Below the pieces are notes generated by a model that saw only the letters and a list, made by a program, of their open reading frames with translations, searched no databases and was not told the origin of the DNA. Shown piece after piece: positions 18,544 to 28,012 of a DNA stretch of 64,000 nt. The stretch is taken from NCBI RefSeq assembly GCF_000515235.1, contig NZ_KI911558.1, positions 2,557,352 through 2,621,351 on the forward strand, given 5' to 3'. Position 1 is the stretch's first letter, and each line of letters begins with the position of its first letter. The position numbers and the translations under genes were made by a program. The DNA comes from Synechococcus sp. CC9616. GTDB lineage: Bacteria > Cyanobacteriota > Cyanobacteriia > PCC-6307 > Cyanobiaceae.

Positions 18544-19380
18544 TCAGGTTTGGCAATCGCTGCACCAGTGGGTGCTTCGTCCGGAGAGCTTGTCCCTTCG
18601 CAACGGCGTACCGCAGCGACGGCAGGGCTCTCCACCGCGGCGGTAAACCCATGCCTGGCCGCCGTAGTTGCCGTTGACGCCCTCAAGATCACGGAAATCG
18701 CTGAAGGTTGTCCCTCCGGCACCAATGCTGGCGTTCAGCACCTCAACAAGGCACTGCTTGAGGGTCTCGAGCCGTGCCAGAGAGAGGCGACCGGCAGGGG
18801 TAAGCGGGCGGATTCCAGCCATGAAAAGGCTTTCGTCGGCGTAGATGTTGCCGACACCGGCCACCAGGCTTTGATCCAGAAGTGCACTTTTGATCGGCCG
18901 AACCGATCCCTTCAGTTTTCGTTTGAGATAAGGGGCGGTGAACGCCTCACTGAAGGGTTCCGGCCCCAGTTGTTTCAGGCCCTTGATCACGGTTTCGACG
19001 GCTTCCCCTGGCGGTACCCACCACATCTCACCAAAACTTCGAACGTCCACGAAACGCAGTTCGGCTCCATCGGGATTCCAGAAGCGCACGCGGGTATGCG
19101 GACAGGCTTCGCGCGCTTGCTCGTGCCATTGGAACTGACCGGTCATCCTGAGATGCACGCCCCAGACGCCGCGATCCGGCTGAAGTTCTGCCATTAAATA
19201 TTTGCCCCGTCGGGTCCAGTCCCCGATCACGGACCCTTTAAGGGCATGCCTGAAGTGTTCGGGGTCATCCGGACTGGCGATCGCTCGCGCCCTGCAGATC
19301 TCAACCTCGGAAACAACAAAGGATTGGAGACGGTCCGCCAGTCCCCGGCGGACCGTCTCGACTTCAGGAAGTTCGGGCAA
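18544..19380 (-). CDS. mutM: Formamidopyrimidine-DNA glycosylase
   Basis: MutM removes oxidised purines such as 8-oxoguanine and nicks the abasic site. The 278-residue protein begins (M)PELPEVETVRRGL, with catalytic Pro2 and Glu3. The H2TH region (LVAGVGNIYADESLF) and the C-terminal zinc finger (CRRCGTPLRRD ... CSDC) are present. The start codon is TTG: only this codon leaves proline as residue 2, which the mechanism needs. It lies 5 bases after the psaE stop, so the two are probably cotranscribed. Confidence 0.96.
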   Translation of the reverse strand: MPELPEVETVRRGLADRLQSFVVSEVEICRARAIASPDDPEHFRHALKGSVIGDWTRRGKYLMAELQPDRGVWGVHLRMTGQFQWHEQAREACPHTRVRFWNPDGAELRFVDVRSFGEMWWVPPGEAVETVIKGLKQLGPEPFSEAFTAPYLKRKLKGSVRPIKSALLDQSLVAGVGNIYADESLFMAGIRPLTPAGRLSLARLETLKQCLVEVLNASIGAGGTTFSDFRDLEGVNGNYGGQAWVYRRGGEPCRRCGTPLRRDKLSGRSTHWCSDCQT

Positions 19381-19385
19381 AAGCC

Positions 19386-19595
19386 TCAGGCCTGCTCCAG
19401 CTCGGCTTCGGCGAAGTTGTTGGTGTTGACACCACCATCTGTACCGTCGAGGCCGTTGTAGTTGACTTTCTCGAATCGCACGACCACCGGATAGCGGATG
19501 CCGGAGGTGTCGACGGAAGCCACTGTTCCGACTTCGTTGAACCAGTAGGACTCAGGGCGCTTGATGCGCACCTTGGCGCCGCGGGAGATCGCCAT
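19386..19595 (-). CDS. psaE: Photosystem I reaction centre subunit IV
   Basis: PsaE is a stromal SH3-like subunit of photosystem I that helps ferredoxin docking and cyclic flow. The 69-residue product begins [21 protein letters not shown], quoted only to [16 protein letters not shown], and has [10 protein letters not shown] and the conserved [15 protein letters not shown] 19595 gives the family start; an open frame extends to 19640 without similarity. mutM follows directly. Confidence 0.97.
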   Translation of the reverse strand: MAISRGAKVRIKRPESYWFNEVGTVASVDTSGIRYPVVVRFEKVNYNGLDGTDGGVNTNNFAEAELEQA

Positions 19596-19665
19596 TGCTG
19601 GGCAAGGAAGGTTGCAATTGGGAGCGTATCGCTCCGCCATCGCCAGAAACAGACAGCGTCACAGA

Positions 19666-20736
19666 ATGTCGTCCCTGTCCTTGCCGTTAAGCCTGTTGAC
19701 CAGCTCTGTTGCACCAGACCAACCCACGTTGCAGCTGGATCTGCCCGATCCGGAACGGGATGACATCAGCACGATGGAATTCCTGGCCAGGCTGGAACAG
19801 GCCTGGGCCGTGTGCGACCGCTTCGATCTCCAGACTGAGATCTGGCGGGGTCGCATTCTCCGAGCGGTTCGTGATCGCGAAAAACGCGGCGGTGAAGGGC
19901 GTGGCGCAGGGTTCCTGCAGTGGTTGCGGGAACGTGAGATCAGCAAAACCCGCGCCTATGGGCTGATTCAGCTGGCGGAGTCCGCTGATGATTTGGTGGG
20001 TGGCGGCATGCTTGAGGAGAGCAGCGTCAATCACTTCTCGAAGCGAGCTTTCCTGGAAACGGCTCAGGCTGCGCCGGAAGTTCAGGTGATGATTTCCGAG
20101 GCAGCCAATGAGGGACAGGAGATCACCCGTAAACAGGTGCGTCGTCTCTCCGACGAATTCACCGCTGCAACAAGTCCGCTGCTGCCGGAGGAGATTCGTC
20201 AGCGCACCCAGGAGAATCTGCTGCCGCCTCGGGCCGTGGCCCCGTTGGTCCGGGAGCTGGCGAAACTGCCCGAACCCCAGCAGGACGACTTCCGCAAGTT
20301 GCTGAAGGAGGAGCCGGAGCTGGATCGGATCAAAGATGTCACCAGCACGGCACGTTGGATCACAAAGGCCACTGAGGCCGGAGTGGCCGTTCGTGCCTTC
20401 CAGCAAGGGGAGCTGGACCTGGAGAAGGCGATGCAAGAAGCGCAGCGACTGGATGCTCTCGGACTCCTGGCGGATGCGGTGGGTCAGGCCCAGGCTCTGG
20501 AGGCCGCCGTGCTCAAGCTGCACACGTCCTGGCGACGGCTTGGGGGCCTGCAGGAACGGTTGTGGGTGGAGAGCGGGAGCAGCACGCCCTATCTGCGCGA
20601 TGTTCTGGATGCGTTGCAGTCACTCAGCGGATCCACGATGCGGGTGTCCCTCGGTGAATTGGCTGGAGGCAAGCGGGTGCGGCTGCAACTTGTCGAGGAA
20701 TCTCCCGACCAGCTGGAACCACCCCCCTTGCCCTGA
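19666..20736 (+). CDS. Conserved hypothetical protein, possible DNA-binding regulator
   Basis: This 356-residue soluble protein has no assured family. Residues about 50-110 (FDLQTEIWRGRILRAVRD, GFLQWLRERE, SKTRAYGLIQLAE) resemble the helical region of DUF3102/ParB-neighbour proteins, where a short helix-turn-helix follows FxxWL. The middle (150-260) is rich in charged helices and the C-terminus is Leu-rich. I start at ATG 19666 (MSSLSLPLSLL), 70 bases from the divergent psaE start. It precedes recQ by 48 bases on the same strand, so a role in chromosome maintenance is possible but unproven. Confidence 0.7.
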   Translation: MSSLSLPLSLLTSSVAPDQPTLQLDLPDPERDDISTMEFLARLEQAWAVCDRFDLQTEIWRGRILRAVRDREKRGGEGRGAGFLQWLREREISKTRAYGLIQLAESADDLVGGGMLEESSVNHFSKRAFLETAQAAPEVQVMISEAANEGQEITRKQVRRLSDEFTAATSPLLPEEIRQRTQENLLPPRAVAPLVRELAKLPEPQQDDFRKLLKEEPELDRIKDVTSTARWITKATEAGVAVRAFQQGELDLEKAMQEAQRLDALGLLADAVGQAQALEAAVLKLHTSWRRLGGLQERLWVESGSSTPYLRDVLDALQSLSGSTMRVSLGELAGGKRVRLQLVEESPDQLEPPPLP

Positions 20737-20784
20737 CTCCACATCTGGTGTTCGGTAGGATCACTCCGCTAGTGGTGGTGGATC

Positions 20785-22266
20785 GTGGATCCCCTCGAAC
20801 AGTCCCTCCATCGCCATTTCGGCTGGTCTGAATTTCGTCCGGGTCAGCGTCCGGTTGTTGAGGCTGTTCTCAGCGGCCGTGATGCCCTTGCCGTTTTGCC
20901 GACGGGTGGAGGCAAGTCCCTCTGCTATCAGCTCCCCGCCTTGATCCGAGAGGGTCTGGTTGTGGTGATCTCACCTTTGGTGGCTCTGATGGAAGATCAG
21001 GTCATGCAGCTGCAGCGCCGCGGCATTGCCGCCGCCTGTCTTCATTCAGGGCTGGATCCGCAACGCCGTCAGCAGGCCCGGAGGGACCTTCAGGAAGACC
21101 GTCTGCGCCTTCTCTATCTGGCACCGGAGCGCTTGCAGGGTGAAGCGACCCGCGGAGTTCTCGAAGATCGCGCCCGTTCAGGCCGGTTGGTGGCTCTTGC
21201 TGTGGATGAAGCCCACTGCATCAGCGCCTGGGGACATGATTTCAGGCCCGACTACCGCCGCCTTGGGCAGATCCGGGGCCTCTGTCCAGGCGTGCCGATG
21301 CTCGCCCTCAGTGCGACCGCTGCTCCACGGGTTCGGGCCGACATCATTCGATTACTCGATCTGCGGGCTCCTCTGGTTCAGGTCAGTTCCGCACGGCGGA
21401 ACAACCTCACCTATTCCATGCGTCGGCGTCCACGGGATCCGATGCCCGCTGTTCTCGAGGCCCTCGAATCCTCACGGGGAGCCTCTCTCATCTATGCCCG
21501 AACCCGTCGATCTGTGGAGCGCTGGGCGGAGCGTCTGCAGGAGCTCAAGGTCCCGGCCACGCCGTATCACGCCGGTCTGGAACCCGCGGAACGTCAGTCG
21601 GCACTTACCCATTTCCTGGAGGAGGACCGCCCTGTCTTGGTGGCCACGGTGGCTTTCGGGATGGGGGTTGATCGCGGAGATGTCGGGCTTGTTCTGCACC
21701 TGGATCTTCCGGCAACACCTGAGGGCTACCTGCAGGAATCAGGTCGAGCTGGACGTGATGGACACCCGGCGTCTTGCCTGGTGCTCTTCTCACCCGGCGA
21801 TCGCACCAGCCTGGGATGGGCCATGCAGGCGGCCAGTCGCCGTTGTGATTCCACAGATGAACGTCGACGTCTGGATTTGTCTCAACAGCAATTGCGCCGC
21901 ATGGAAGCGGTCGCGGAAGGGGAGATGTGTCGCGAACAAGCGTTGCTTCTGGCCGTGGGAGAACTGGTCGGTCCTTGCGGCCGTTGTGATCGCTGCCTGA
22001 CAAGCCCCAAGCGCCGTGATTGGTCGGCGCAGGTTCATACCTTGCTCTCCCATCTGGCTGACCAGGATGGAACGGACATCCGCCGCCTCGGAGAACAGCT
22101 GCAGATCACAGAACCTGGCCGAAGCGATCGCTGGACCTGGTTGGCTCGGCGTCTTGTTCAGGACGAGCTGATCAGGGAAAGCAATGACGGCGTCCAGCGG
22201 TTGTACCTGCGGGACAGCGGACGTCGCTACATCGATGATCCATGGCCCCTTGATTACGCCGCCTGA
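20785..22266 (+). CDS. recQ: ATP-dependent DNA helicase RecQ (short form)
   Basis: This is a 3'-5' superfamily 2 helicase for recombination and repair. The 493-residue product has Walker A LPTGGGKSLCYQLP (about 38-51), the DEAH box with the RecQ aromatic loop (VDEAHCISAWGHDFRPDY), motif VI ESGRAGRDGHPASC and a zinc-binding cysteine cluster (CREQ ... CGRCDRC, about 380-412). A winged-helix-like tail follows, but there is no HRDC domain, so it is shorter than E. coli RecQ. The start is GTG. Confidence 0.94.
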   Translation: MDPLEQSLHRHFGWSEFRPGQRPVVEAVLSGRDALAVLPTGGGKSLCYQLPALIREGLVVVISPLVALMEDQVMQLQRRGIAAACLHSGLDPQRRQQARRDLQEDRLRLLYLAPERLQGEATRGVLEDRARSGRLVALAVDEAHCISAWGHDFRPDYRRLGQIRGLCPGVPMLALSATAAPRVRADIIRLLDLRAPLVQVSSARRNNLTYSMRRRPRDPMPAVLEALESSRGASLIYARTRRSVERWAERLQELKVPATPYHAGLEPAERQSALTHFLEEDRPVLVATVAFGMGVDRGDVGLVLHLDLPATPEGYLQESGRAGRDGHPASCLVLFSPGDRTSLGWAMQAASRRCDSTDERRRLDLSQQQLRRMEAVAEGEMCREQALLLAVGELVGPCGRCDRCLTSPKRRDWSAQVHTLLSHLADQDGTDIRRLGEQLQITEPGRSDRWTWLARRLVQDELIRESNDGVQRLYLRDSGRRYIDDPWPLDYAA

Positions 22267-22269
22267 TGC

Positions 22270-23256
22270 TCAGGCTTTGGCCTGACAGCGATCCTTCATC
22301 AGGTCTTTTTCAAAGCCGGACTGCGGCGCTGACCAGCTCTTCCAAGCTCCGTCCGCTCCTGTGGCATTCATCTTTCCCGCCGAACAGTTGATGGCGACGT
22401 ACAGAGCCTGGCCCTGCGCGTTGAGTGTGGGTGCAACATGGGCGCCATCCATCGAAAGCCAGTTCGCCCAGTCGATTTGGAGGGGCCCATATGACCTCCA
22501 ATCGGCTTTTTTGGCGATCACGGTCACGGAAGAGCCAGAGGATGCCTTGGTCTTTGGAGTCGCTTTGGGCTCGGATGTCGGCTCGGCTTTCACCACCGCC
22601 TTCACGTCGGCTTTGGGCTTGGTTTGCGCTGCCGGTGCGCTGGCGGTGGTCTGGGCAGGCTCAACGGGTGCGCTGGTTGCGCTGGCAGGCGCTTTCAGAT
22701 ACAGCCGAGTGCCGATCTCGACTTTGTTCGGGTCCACCAGCTGATTGATGCTGATCAGGCTGGTGACCGGGATTTTGTAGGCGCGTGCGATTTGCGTCAG
22801 CGTCTGACCTTTGGCCACCGTGTGCTCACTGGCACCGGTTACCACGGTGATCGGTGCGGCTTTGGGGCGCTTTGTCGGTTGAACAGCGCTGGATGGCAAT
22901 TTCAGGGTTTGACCAAGCTCCACATGGTCGGCATCAGCCAAACCGTTCAGTGCCATCAGATCCCGGGGGCTGACGTTGTATTGGCTTGCAATGCCGGAGA
23001 GGGTTTCCCCCGAGGCCACCTGATGGCGGCCGGAACCGGCCTGAACGTTGGAACCGGGGACGGTGAGCCGGCTGCCGATTTCCACATGGTCTGGATTGCT
23101 GATGTCGTTCATCCGCATCAGCTTCGTCAGGGAAATGTTGTATCTCGCGGCGATATCAGAAAGCGTTTCACCCGGTTTGACGGTGATGCTTCCAGCAACG
23201 CTTTGAAGCGGGAACAGAGCCGTCAGAGCAAGGACGGCGAGACTGGGTAGACGCAT
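22270..23256 (-). CDS. Exported LysM-repeat protein
   Basis: This 328-residue protein has an N-terminal signal peptide (hydrophobic core about 6-20, ending near SVAGS). Three LysM peptidoglycan-binding repeats follow at about 24-69, 78-121 and 144-188, each with a GETL/GQTL...IA pattern. A Pro/Ala/Lys-rich linker (190-245) leads to a C-terminal domain of about 80 residues (from KADWRSYGPL) with two cysteines. It probably anchors to the cell wall; the C-terminal domain's role is unknown. It converges on recQ with 3 bases between the stop codons. Confidence 0.87.
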   Translation of the reverse strand: MRLPSLAVLALTALFPLQSVAGSITVKPGETLSDIAARYNISLTKLMRMNDISNPDHVEIGSRLTVPGSNVQAGSGRHQVASGETLSGIASQYNVSPRDLMALNGLADADHVELGQTLKLPSSAVQPTKRPKAAPITVVTGASEHTVAKGQTLTQIARAYKIPVTSLISINQLVDPNKVEIGTRLYLKAPASATSAPVEPAQTTASAPAAQTKPKADVKAVVKAEPTSEPKATPKTKASSGSSVTVIAKKADWRSYGPLQIDWANWLSMDGAHVAPTLNAQGQALYVAINCSAGKMNATGADGAWKSWSAPQSGFEKDLMKDRCQAKA

Positions 23257-23354
23257 TCTTGTCCGATTGCTATGTCGAATGTAAGGCCTATTTCAGGATG
23301 TGCCAGTGATCTAGACCGCCTGCTGCGGCAGGGAAGTAATGGGTCTTGATGAAT

Positions 23355-24734
23355 TCAGCCCGCCAGGCGCCGCAGAACATTCAGATCAAGTTTGTAAGGG
23401 GGATATCTCACTTTGAAATCAAATCGGAAAGGACGTCGCAGCACGGCTTTGCGATGGCTGAACGTGTCAAAGCCACTCCGACCGTGATAACTCCCCATTC
23501 CGCTGCCACCGACTCCTCCGAAGGGCATGTCGGGGATTCCCGCTTGCATCACCACATCGTTGATGCAAACACCACCCGAGCTGGTGCATCCCAGAACCCT
23601 CCGCTGCTGGTCATCATTTCCTCCGAAAACGTAAAGGGCAAGGGGTTTCGGATCTTTCCGGATCGCAGCGAGGGCATCATCGAGTTGACCGAGGTTCAAC
23701 AGCGGCAACAGCGGCCCAAACAGCTCATCTGACATCAGTGGATCATCTCGATCATCGACCTGAATCACGGTGGGGGCGATACGCCGCTGTTCACGATCGA
23801 GCTCGCCACCGAGCAGGATCCTCCCCTGAGACCGTGCTCCCTCGAGCAATGCCTCCAGCCTTGAGAACTGGCGGTCGTTCACGATCTTGCCCAGCTGATC
23901 CGACTTCAGCGGCTCGTTGCCGTACATCTCCGTACGTGCTGCTTGCAGAGCTGTCAGCAACCCCTCGCGTTGATCTGAAGAAACGAGCAGGTGGTCGGGG
24001 GCAATGCAGGTTTGGCCGGCATTGAGACCCTTCCCCCAGATCAAGCGTCTGGCGGTCACCGCCAGGTCGGCTCCCGACAGAACGATTGCGGGACTTTTGC
24101 CCCCCAGTTCCAGGGTGACTGGTGTGAGATTGGCGGCGGCCCCTTCAAGAACTTTGCGGCCGATGGCACCGCCGCCTGTGAAGAAGATGTGGTCAAAGGG
24201 CATGGACACCAGCTCGGATGCCACCCGGCCATCTCCAAGCTCCACGCTCACCACATCCGACGCGAAGTGAAGCGGTATCAGCTTGGCGATCAATGCCGCC
24301 ACTGCAGGGGCATGTTCGGAGGGTTTGAGAACCGCCGTGTTGCCTGCTGCCAAAGCGCTGATCAGTGGTTGCAGCGTTAAGGAGAAGGGATAGTTCCACG
24401 GTCCGATGATCAGCACACAGCCCAGGGGCTCTGGAACAACGGAGGCTTGCCCCGGCCTCTGTGCCAGGGGCACTGGAACGGATGTTGGACGCATCCAGCG
24501 GCGCAGGTTCTTGTCGGTCAGCTTCAGCTCCTGAAGCAGGGCCACCACCTCGAAGAAGGCTTCTGTGGAGGGCTTGCCAAGGTCCGATGCAAGGGCTTCG
24601 AGAACGTCCTGCTCATGGGATTCCACCAGCTCTCTCAGCCGCTTCAGCTGCTCGACACGCCAGGCGTGTGAGCGGGTCTGACCACGACCAACCAGATCAC
24701 GCATCTGCTCCAGATGGGAGGCGGACAGGGACAC
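23355..24734 (-). CDS. NAD(P)-dependent aldehyde dehydrogenase
   Basis: This 459-residue class 3-like aldehyde dehydrogenase oxidises aldehydes to acids. The cofactor region has IIGPWNYPFSLTLQPL, the catalytic glutamate lies in LELGGKSPAIVLSG and the nucleophilic cysteine in NAGQTCIAPDHLL. The compact size and sequence style match the fatty-aldehyde dehydrogenase group known in cyanobacteria (AldE), but the substrate is not proved. The start is GTG 24734; an internal ATG lies at 24704. It is divergent from the treS-like gene. Confidence 0.9.
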   Translation of the reverse strand: MSLSASHLEQMRDLVGRGQTRSHAWRVEQLKRLRELVESHEQDVLEALASDLGKPSTEAFFEVVALLQELKLTDKNLRRWMRPTSVPVPLAQRPGQASVVPEPLGCVLIIGPWNYPFSLTLQPLISALAAGNTAVLKPSEHAPAVAALIAKLIPLHFASDVVSVELGDGRVASELVSMPFDHIFFTGGGAIGRKVLEGAAANLTPVTLELGGKSPAIVLSGADLAVTARRLIWGKGLNAGQTCIAPDHLLVSSDQREGLLTALQAARTEMYGNEPLKSDQLGKIVNDRQFSRLEALLEGARSQGRILLGGELDREQRRIAPTVIQVDDRDDPLMSDELFGPLLPLLNLGQLDDALAAIRKDPKPLALYVFGGNDDQQRRVLGCTSSGGVCINDVVMQAGIPDMPFGGVGGSGMGSYHGRSGFDTFSHRKAVLRRPFRFDFKVRYPPYKLDLNVLRRLAG

Positions 24735-24788
24735 AGGGCTGACGAAAAGGTCTGACGGGTCTAGCAGTGGTGCAGCAGTCTCCGGGTG

Positions 24789-26492
24789 ATGGCCGCTGCC
24801 CAGCCCTGGTGGTCAGGAACAGTTATCTACCAGCTGATCGTGCGCAGCTACGCCGACGGCAATGGAGATGGTGTCGGCGATTTCAAGGGTCTCAGCGGAC
24901 GTTTGCCCTATCTGCGCTGGCTGGGGGTGAAGACGATTTGGCTGACGCCGGTTTACCCATCGCCACTGCGGGATGGGGGATATGACATCACCGATTTCAC
25001 AGGTATTCATCCGGATCTTGGTGATCTGGCATCGTTCCATCGCTTCCTGACGGCTGCTCACGGCCAGGGGATGCGCGTCATCCTCGATCTGGTGCTGAAC
25101 CACACCAGTGACCTTCATCCATGGTTTCAGCGAGCACGCTGGGCCCCGAAGGACAGCCCTGAGCGCAATGTCTATGTCTGGAGTGATGATCCCCAGCGCT
25201 ATGGCGATGCTCCAGTTCTGTTCCGCCATTTCGAGTCGTCCAACTGGGAGTGGGATCCGGTTGCGGAGCAGTACTACCTGCACCGTTTTCTGCGTCATCA
25301 ACCCGATCTCAATTACGCCAATCAGTGGGTGCAGGAGACGATGCTGGAGGTTGTCGACTTCTGGCTGGACCGTGGGGTGGACGGCTTCCGACTTGATGCT
25401 GTTCCCTTCCTCTGCGAACAGGAGGGGACCCGCTGTGAGGGGTTACCGGACACCCATGCCTTCCTGAAACGTCTGCGCCAGCGGGTTGATGCCCATGGTC
25501 GAGACGTGTTGCTGCTTGGGGAGGCGATTCAGCCGGTGCAGGAGGCAGCGCCCTATCTGGCGGAGGATGAATTGCATGGGGCCTTCAATTTCGTGCTCAC
25601 CGCCCACTTGTTTGCGGCGGTGGCCAGCGGCAGTGCACGCGGCCTTGGTCACTGTCTGCAGGACGCGCAGGAAGCCGTTGAGGGCTGCGGTTGGGCGCTA
25701 CCGCTTCGCAACCATGACGAGCTCTGGCTTGGTGATGGACACCTGATCCCGCAGGAGGTGATTCAGACCATTCGGGTTGGCCTGCCTCAGGGTCAGGGGC
25801 ACTGGCTGAACTGGGGAATCAATCGCCGGCTCGCGCCTTTGCTCAACGGCGATCCCCGCGCCAACCGGCTTCTGCATGGTCTTCTCTACAGCTTGCCGGG
25901 GATGCCATGTCTGTATTACGGCGACGAACTCGGGATGGGGGACTGGCCTGGACTTCGGGATCGCGACCCCAACCGCACCCCCATGGCTTGGACGCCGGCT
26001 CGTAACGGCGGTTTCTCCACAGCCCCCGACCCGTTGCTGGTGCTGCCGCCGATCACAGCCCCGGGATACGACTACCGCGTGCTCAACGTTGAAGTGCAGA
26101 AGCAGTTGCCCGGTTCATTGCTCAACTGGCATCGCCGCATGCTCATTTGCCGGAGACTGCTGCCGGCCCTGCAGTCCGGCAGTTTCCGGTTGCTTTCCTG
26201 CTCGCATCCCGGGGTGATCGTTTATGTGCGTTCCACCGAGGCGATGACCGTGCTCGTAGCAGGAAATTTCACAGCGGCGGGCGCCGCAGTCAGCCTTGAC
26301 TTATCGGATTGGCATGGCAAGCGCACCCGAGAAGTGATGTGGGGCTGCGAATTCCCCATTGCCAATGACGACTGGTACGTGTATCTGCAGCCCTATGGCT
26401 TCAACTGGTGGTTGATCGGCGAGGTGGAGGTGGAGGGTTCGGAGACGTCTGCTCAGTCGCCGGCGGCAACGGCCGTGGATCCATCCGCCTGA
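24789..26492 (+). CDS. treS: GH13 trehalose-synthase-like enzyme (maltose alpha-glucosyltransferase type)
   Basis: This 567-residue alpha-amylase-family protein should interconvert maltose and trehalose or act on related glucosides. All four GH13 blocks are present: DLVLNHTSD, GFRLDAVPFL (nucleophile Asp), LLLGEAIQP (acid/base Glu) and PLRNHDELW. The stretch after block II (EQEGTRCEGLPDTHAFL) is typical of trehalose synthases (GH13_16). I start at ATG 24789; a GTG lies one codon upstream. The last 40 bases overlap the convergent glpD 3' end. Confidence 0.82.
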   Translation: MAAAQPWWSGTVIYQLIVRSYADGNGDGVGDFKGLSGRLPYLRWLGVKTIWLTPVYPSPLRDGGYDITDFTGIHPDLGDLASFHRFLTAAHGQGMRVILDLVLNHTSDLHPWFQRARWAPKDSPERNVYVWSDDPQRYGDAPVLFRHFESSNWEWDPVAEQYYLHRFLRHQPDLNYANQWVQETMLEVVDFWLDRGVDGFRLDAVPFLCEQEGTRCEGLPDTHAFLKRLRQRVDAHGRDVLLLGEAIQPVQEAAPYLAEDELHGAFNFVLTAHLFAAVASGSARGLGHCLQDAQEAVEGCGWALPLRNHDELWLGDGHLIPQEVIQTIRVGLPQGQGHWLNWGINRRLAPLLNGDPRANRLLHGLLYSLPGMPCLYYGDELGMGDWPGLRDRDPNRTPMAWTPARNGGFSTAPDPLLVLPPITAPGYDYRVLNVEVQKQLPGSLLNWHRRMLICRRLLPALQSGSFRLLSCSHPGVIVYVRSTEAMTVLVAGNFTAAGAAVSLDLSDWHGKRTREVMWGCEFPIANDDWYVYLQPYGFNWWLIGEVEVEGSETSAQSPAATAVDPSA

Positions 26493-28012
26493 TCGAGAAC
26501 CTGATCAACAAGCGGTTGCAGTCGCCTCGCCTCATCGGTATCGACCATGGCGAGCCGGCAACGACGGGCGAGCACGTCCTCCCAGCTGCGGGCATGCTCG
26601 TGCTGCACGGCATGACGCACCTCTGCCAAGCAAACAGGAATCACGTCGCTAAGAGGTTCGCGCTCCGATGCAGGAGATGATGCGATCAGAGACAGGGCAT
26701 TCAGACCGTGATTGCCCTGGAGATGCTGGATCTGCTGGTCTTGAAGCTGGCCATCCGGAAGCACCTCTTTGAGTTGTTGGCGTTGCTCCTCCAGTCCGGC
26801 AACCGTGCCGGCGTGATCGCTGGCAGCGCCCTGAAGCGGCAATGCACGGGGCGCTGGCAGGGGGCGACCGAGTTGTGCTTCAACAGCGGAGAGTGTGTCG
26901 AGTGCCATCGGACGGCAGGTGGTCCATTTGCCTCCCATCACGCTGACCAGGCCACAGGGCAGGGTCTCCACGTCGTGTTCCCGCACCACGCGGCTGCTGT
27001 CGAGTCCCTCACCGGCTGGCTTCAGCAAGGGGCGCCCGCCTGCCCATCGACTCGTCACGCTGACGGGTGAAGCGTTGGGAAACCATCGCTTCACGTAAGC
27101 GAGCAGGTAGCTCTCCTCGCTCTCCGATGGCGTGGTGGCTTCCTGTTGCGCGCAGGCTTCATCCGTTGTCCCCACAAGAGTTCTGCCGAAGAAGGGCAGC
27201 ATGAAGAGCACCCGGCCGTCATCGGTGGAGGGCACCAGCAAACCAAGACCACCGGGGCAGAGTTGCTCCTTCACCACGAGGTGACTGCCACGGCTGGTGA
27301 GCATCCTTGGCGTGACGGCGGGATCCGCCATCTGACGGATGTCATCGGCGTGGATGCCGGTGGCATTGACAATCACCCGTGCCGCCCAGCGGCGTTGCTG
27401 ACCGCTTTGGTCTTCGCTCACGGCAGCGCACAGACGTCCCTCTGGGGTCGTCTCAAGGCCGACAACACGGCAGTGGTTCTGCAGAACAACCCCAGCCCGC
27501 TCGGCGGTCAGCGCCAACAGCAGATTGAGTCTTGCGTCGTTGAACTGTCCATCGCTGTAGGCGACGGCGCCAGAACAGGGTCGCAGCTGCGGCATGACCT
27601 GCTGCAACTTGGCCTGCGACAGCAGGCGGCTCGAGCCGATGCCCTGGCGTCCGGAGAGGGCGTCATAAAGGCCGAGCCCAAGGCGGTAGTAGGCCTGCCC
27701 CAAAACATTGTCTGTGGGCAAGGCCAGTTCCAGGCGATGGGCCAGAAATGGAGCCTGCTGCAGCCAATGACCACGTTCCAGCAGCGCTTCTCGCACCAGC
27801 TTGAGCTGCGCCAGGTCCAGGGTCTTGAAGGCCAGTTCCAGGTAGCGGACCCCGCCGTGCAGCAGCTTCGTGCTCCTGCAGCTGGTCCCACCACTGATGT
27901 CACCTCCCTCCAGCAGGGCCACCGAAAGACCTCGACGAGACGCTTCGTAGGCCACGCTGGCGCCGCTGGCTCCAGCGCCGATCACCAGCAGATCAAATGG
28001 TTGCTCAGCCAT
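26453..28012 (-). CDS. glpD: Glycerol-3-phosphate dehydrogenase, FAD-dependent
   Basis: GlpD oxidises glycerol-3-phosphate to dihydroxyacetone phosphate and passes electrons to the quinone pool at the membrane. The 519-residue product has the FAD dinucleotide fold LLVIGAGASGASVA (9-22) and the conserved GGTSCRSTKLLHGGVRYLE, quoted by its start GGTSCRST and end GGVRYLE. It overlaps the glpK stop by 8 bases, so glpK-glpD are transcribed and probably translated together. Its 3' end overlaps the treS-like gene by 40 bases. Confidence 0.94.
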   Translation of the reverse strand: MAEQPFDLLVIGAGASGASVAYEASRRGLSVALLEGGDISGGTSCRSTKLLHGGVRYLELAFKTLDLAQLKLVREALLERGHWLQQAPFLAHRLELALPTDNVLGQAYYRLGLGLYDALSGRQGIGSSRLLSQAKLQQVMPQLRPCSGAVAYSDGQFNDARLNLLLALTAERAGVVLQNHCRVVGLETTPEGRLCAAVSEDQSGQQRRWAARVIVNATGIHADDIRQMADPAVTPRMLTSRGSHLVVKEQLCPGGLGLLVPSTDDGRVLFMLPFFGRTLVGTTDEACAQQEATTPSESEESYLLAYVKRWFPNASPVSVTSRWAGGRPLLKPAGEGLDSSRVVREHDVETLPCGLVSVMGGKWTTCRPMALDTLSAVEAQLGRPLPAPRALPLQGAASDHAGTVAGLEEQRQQLKEVLPDGQLQDQQIQHLQGNHGLNALSLIASSPASEREPLSDVIPVCLAEVRHAVQHEHARSWEDVLARRCRLAMVDTDEARRLQPLVDQVLDQADGSTAVAAGD

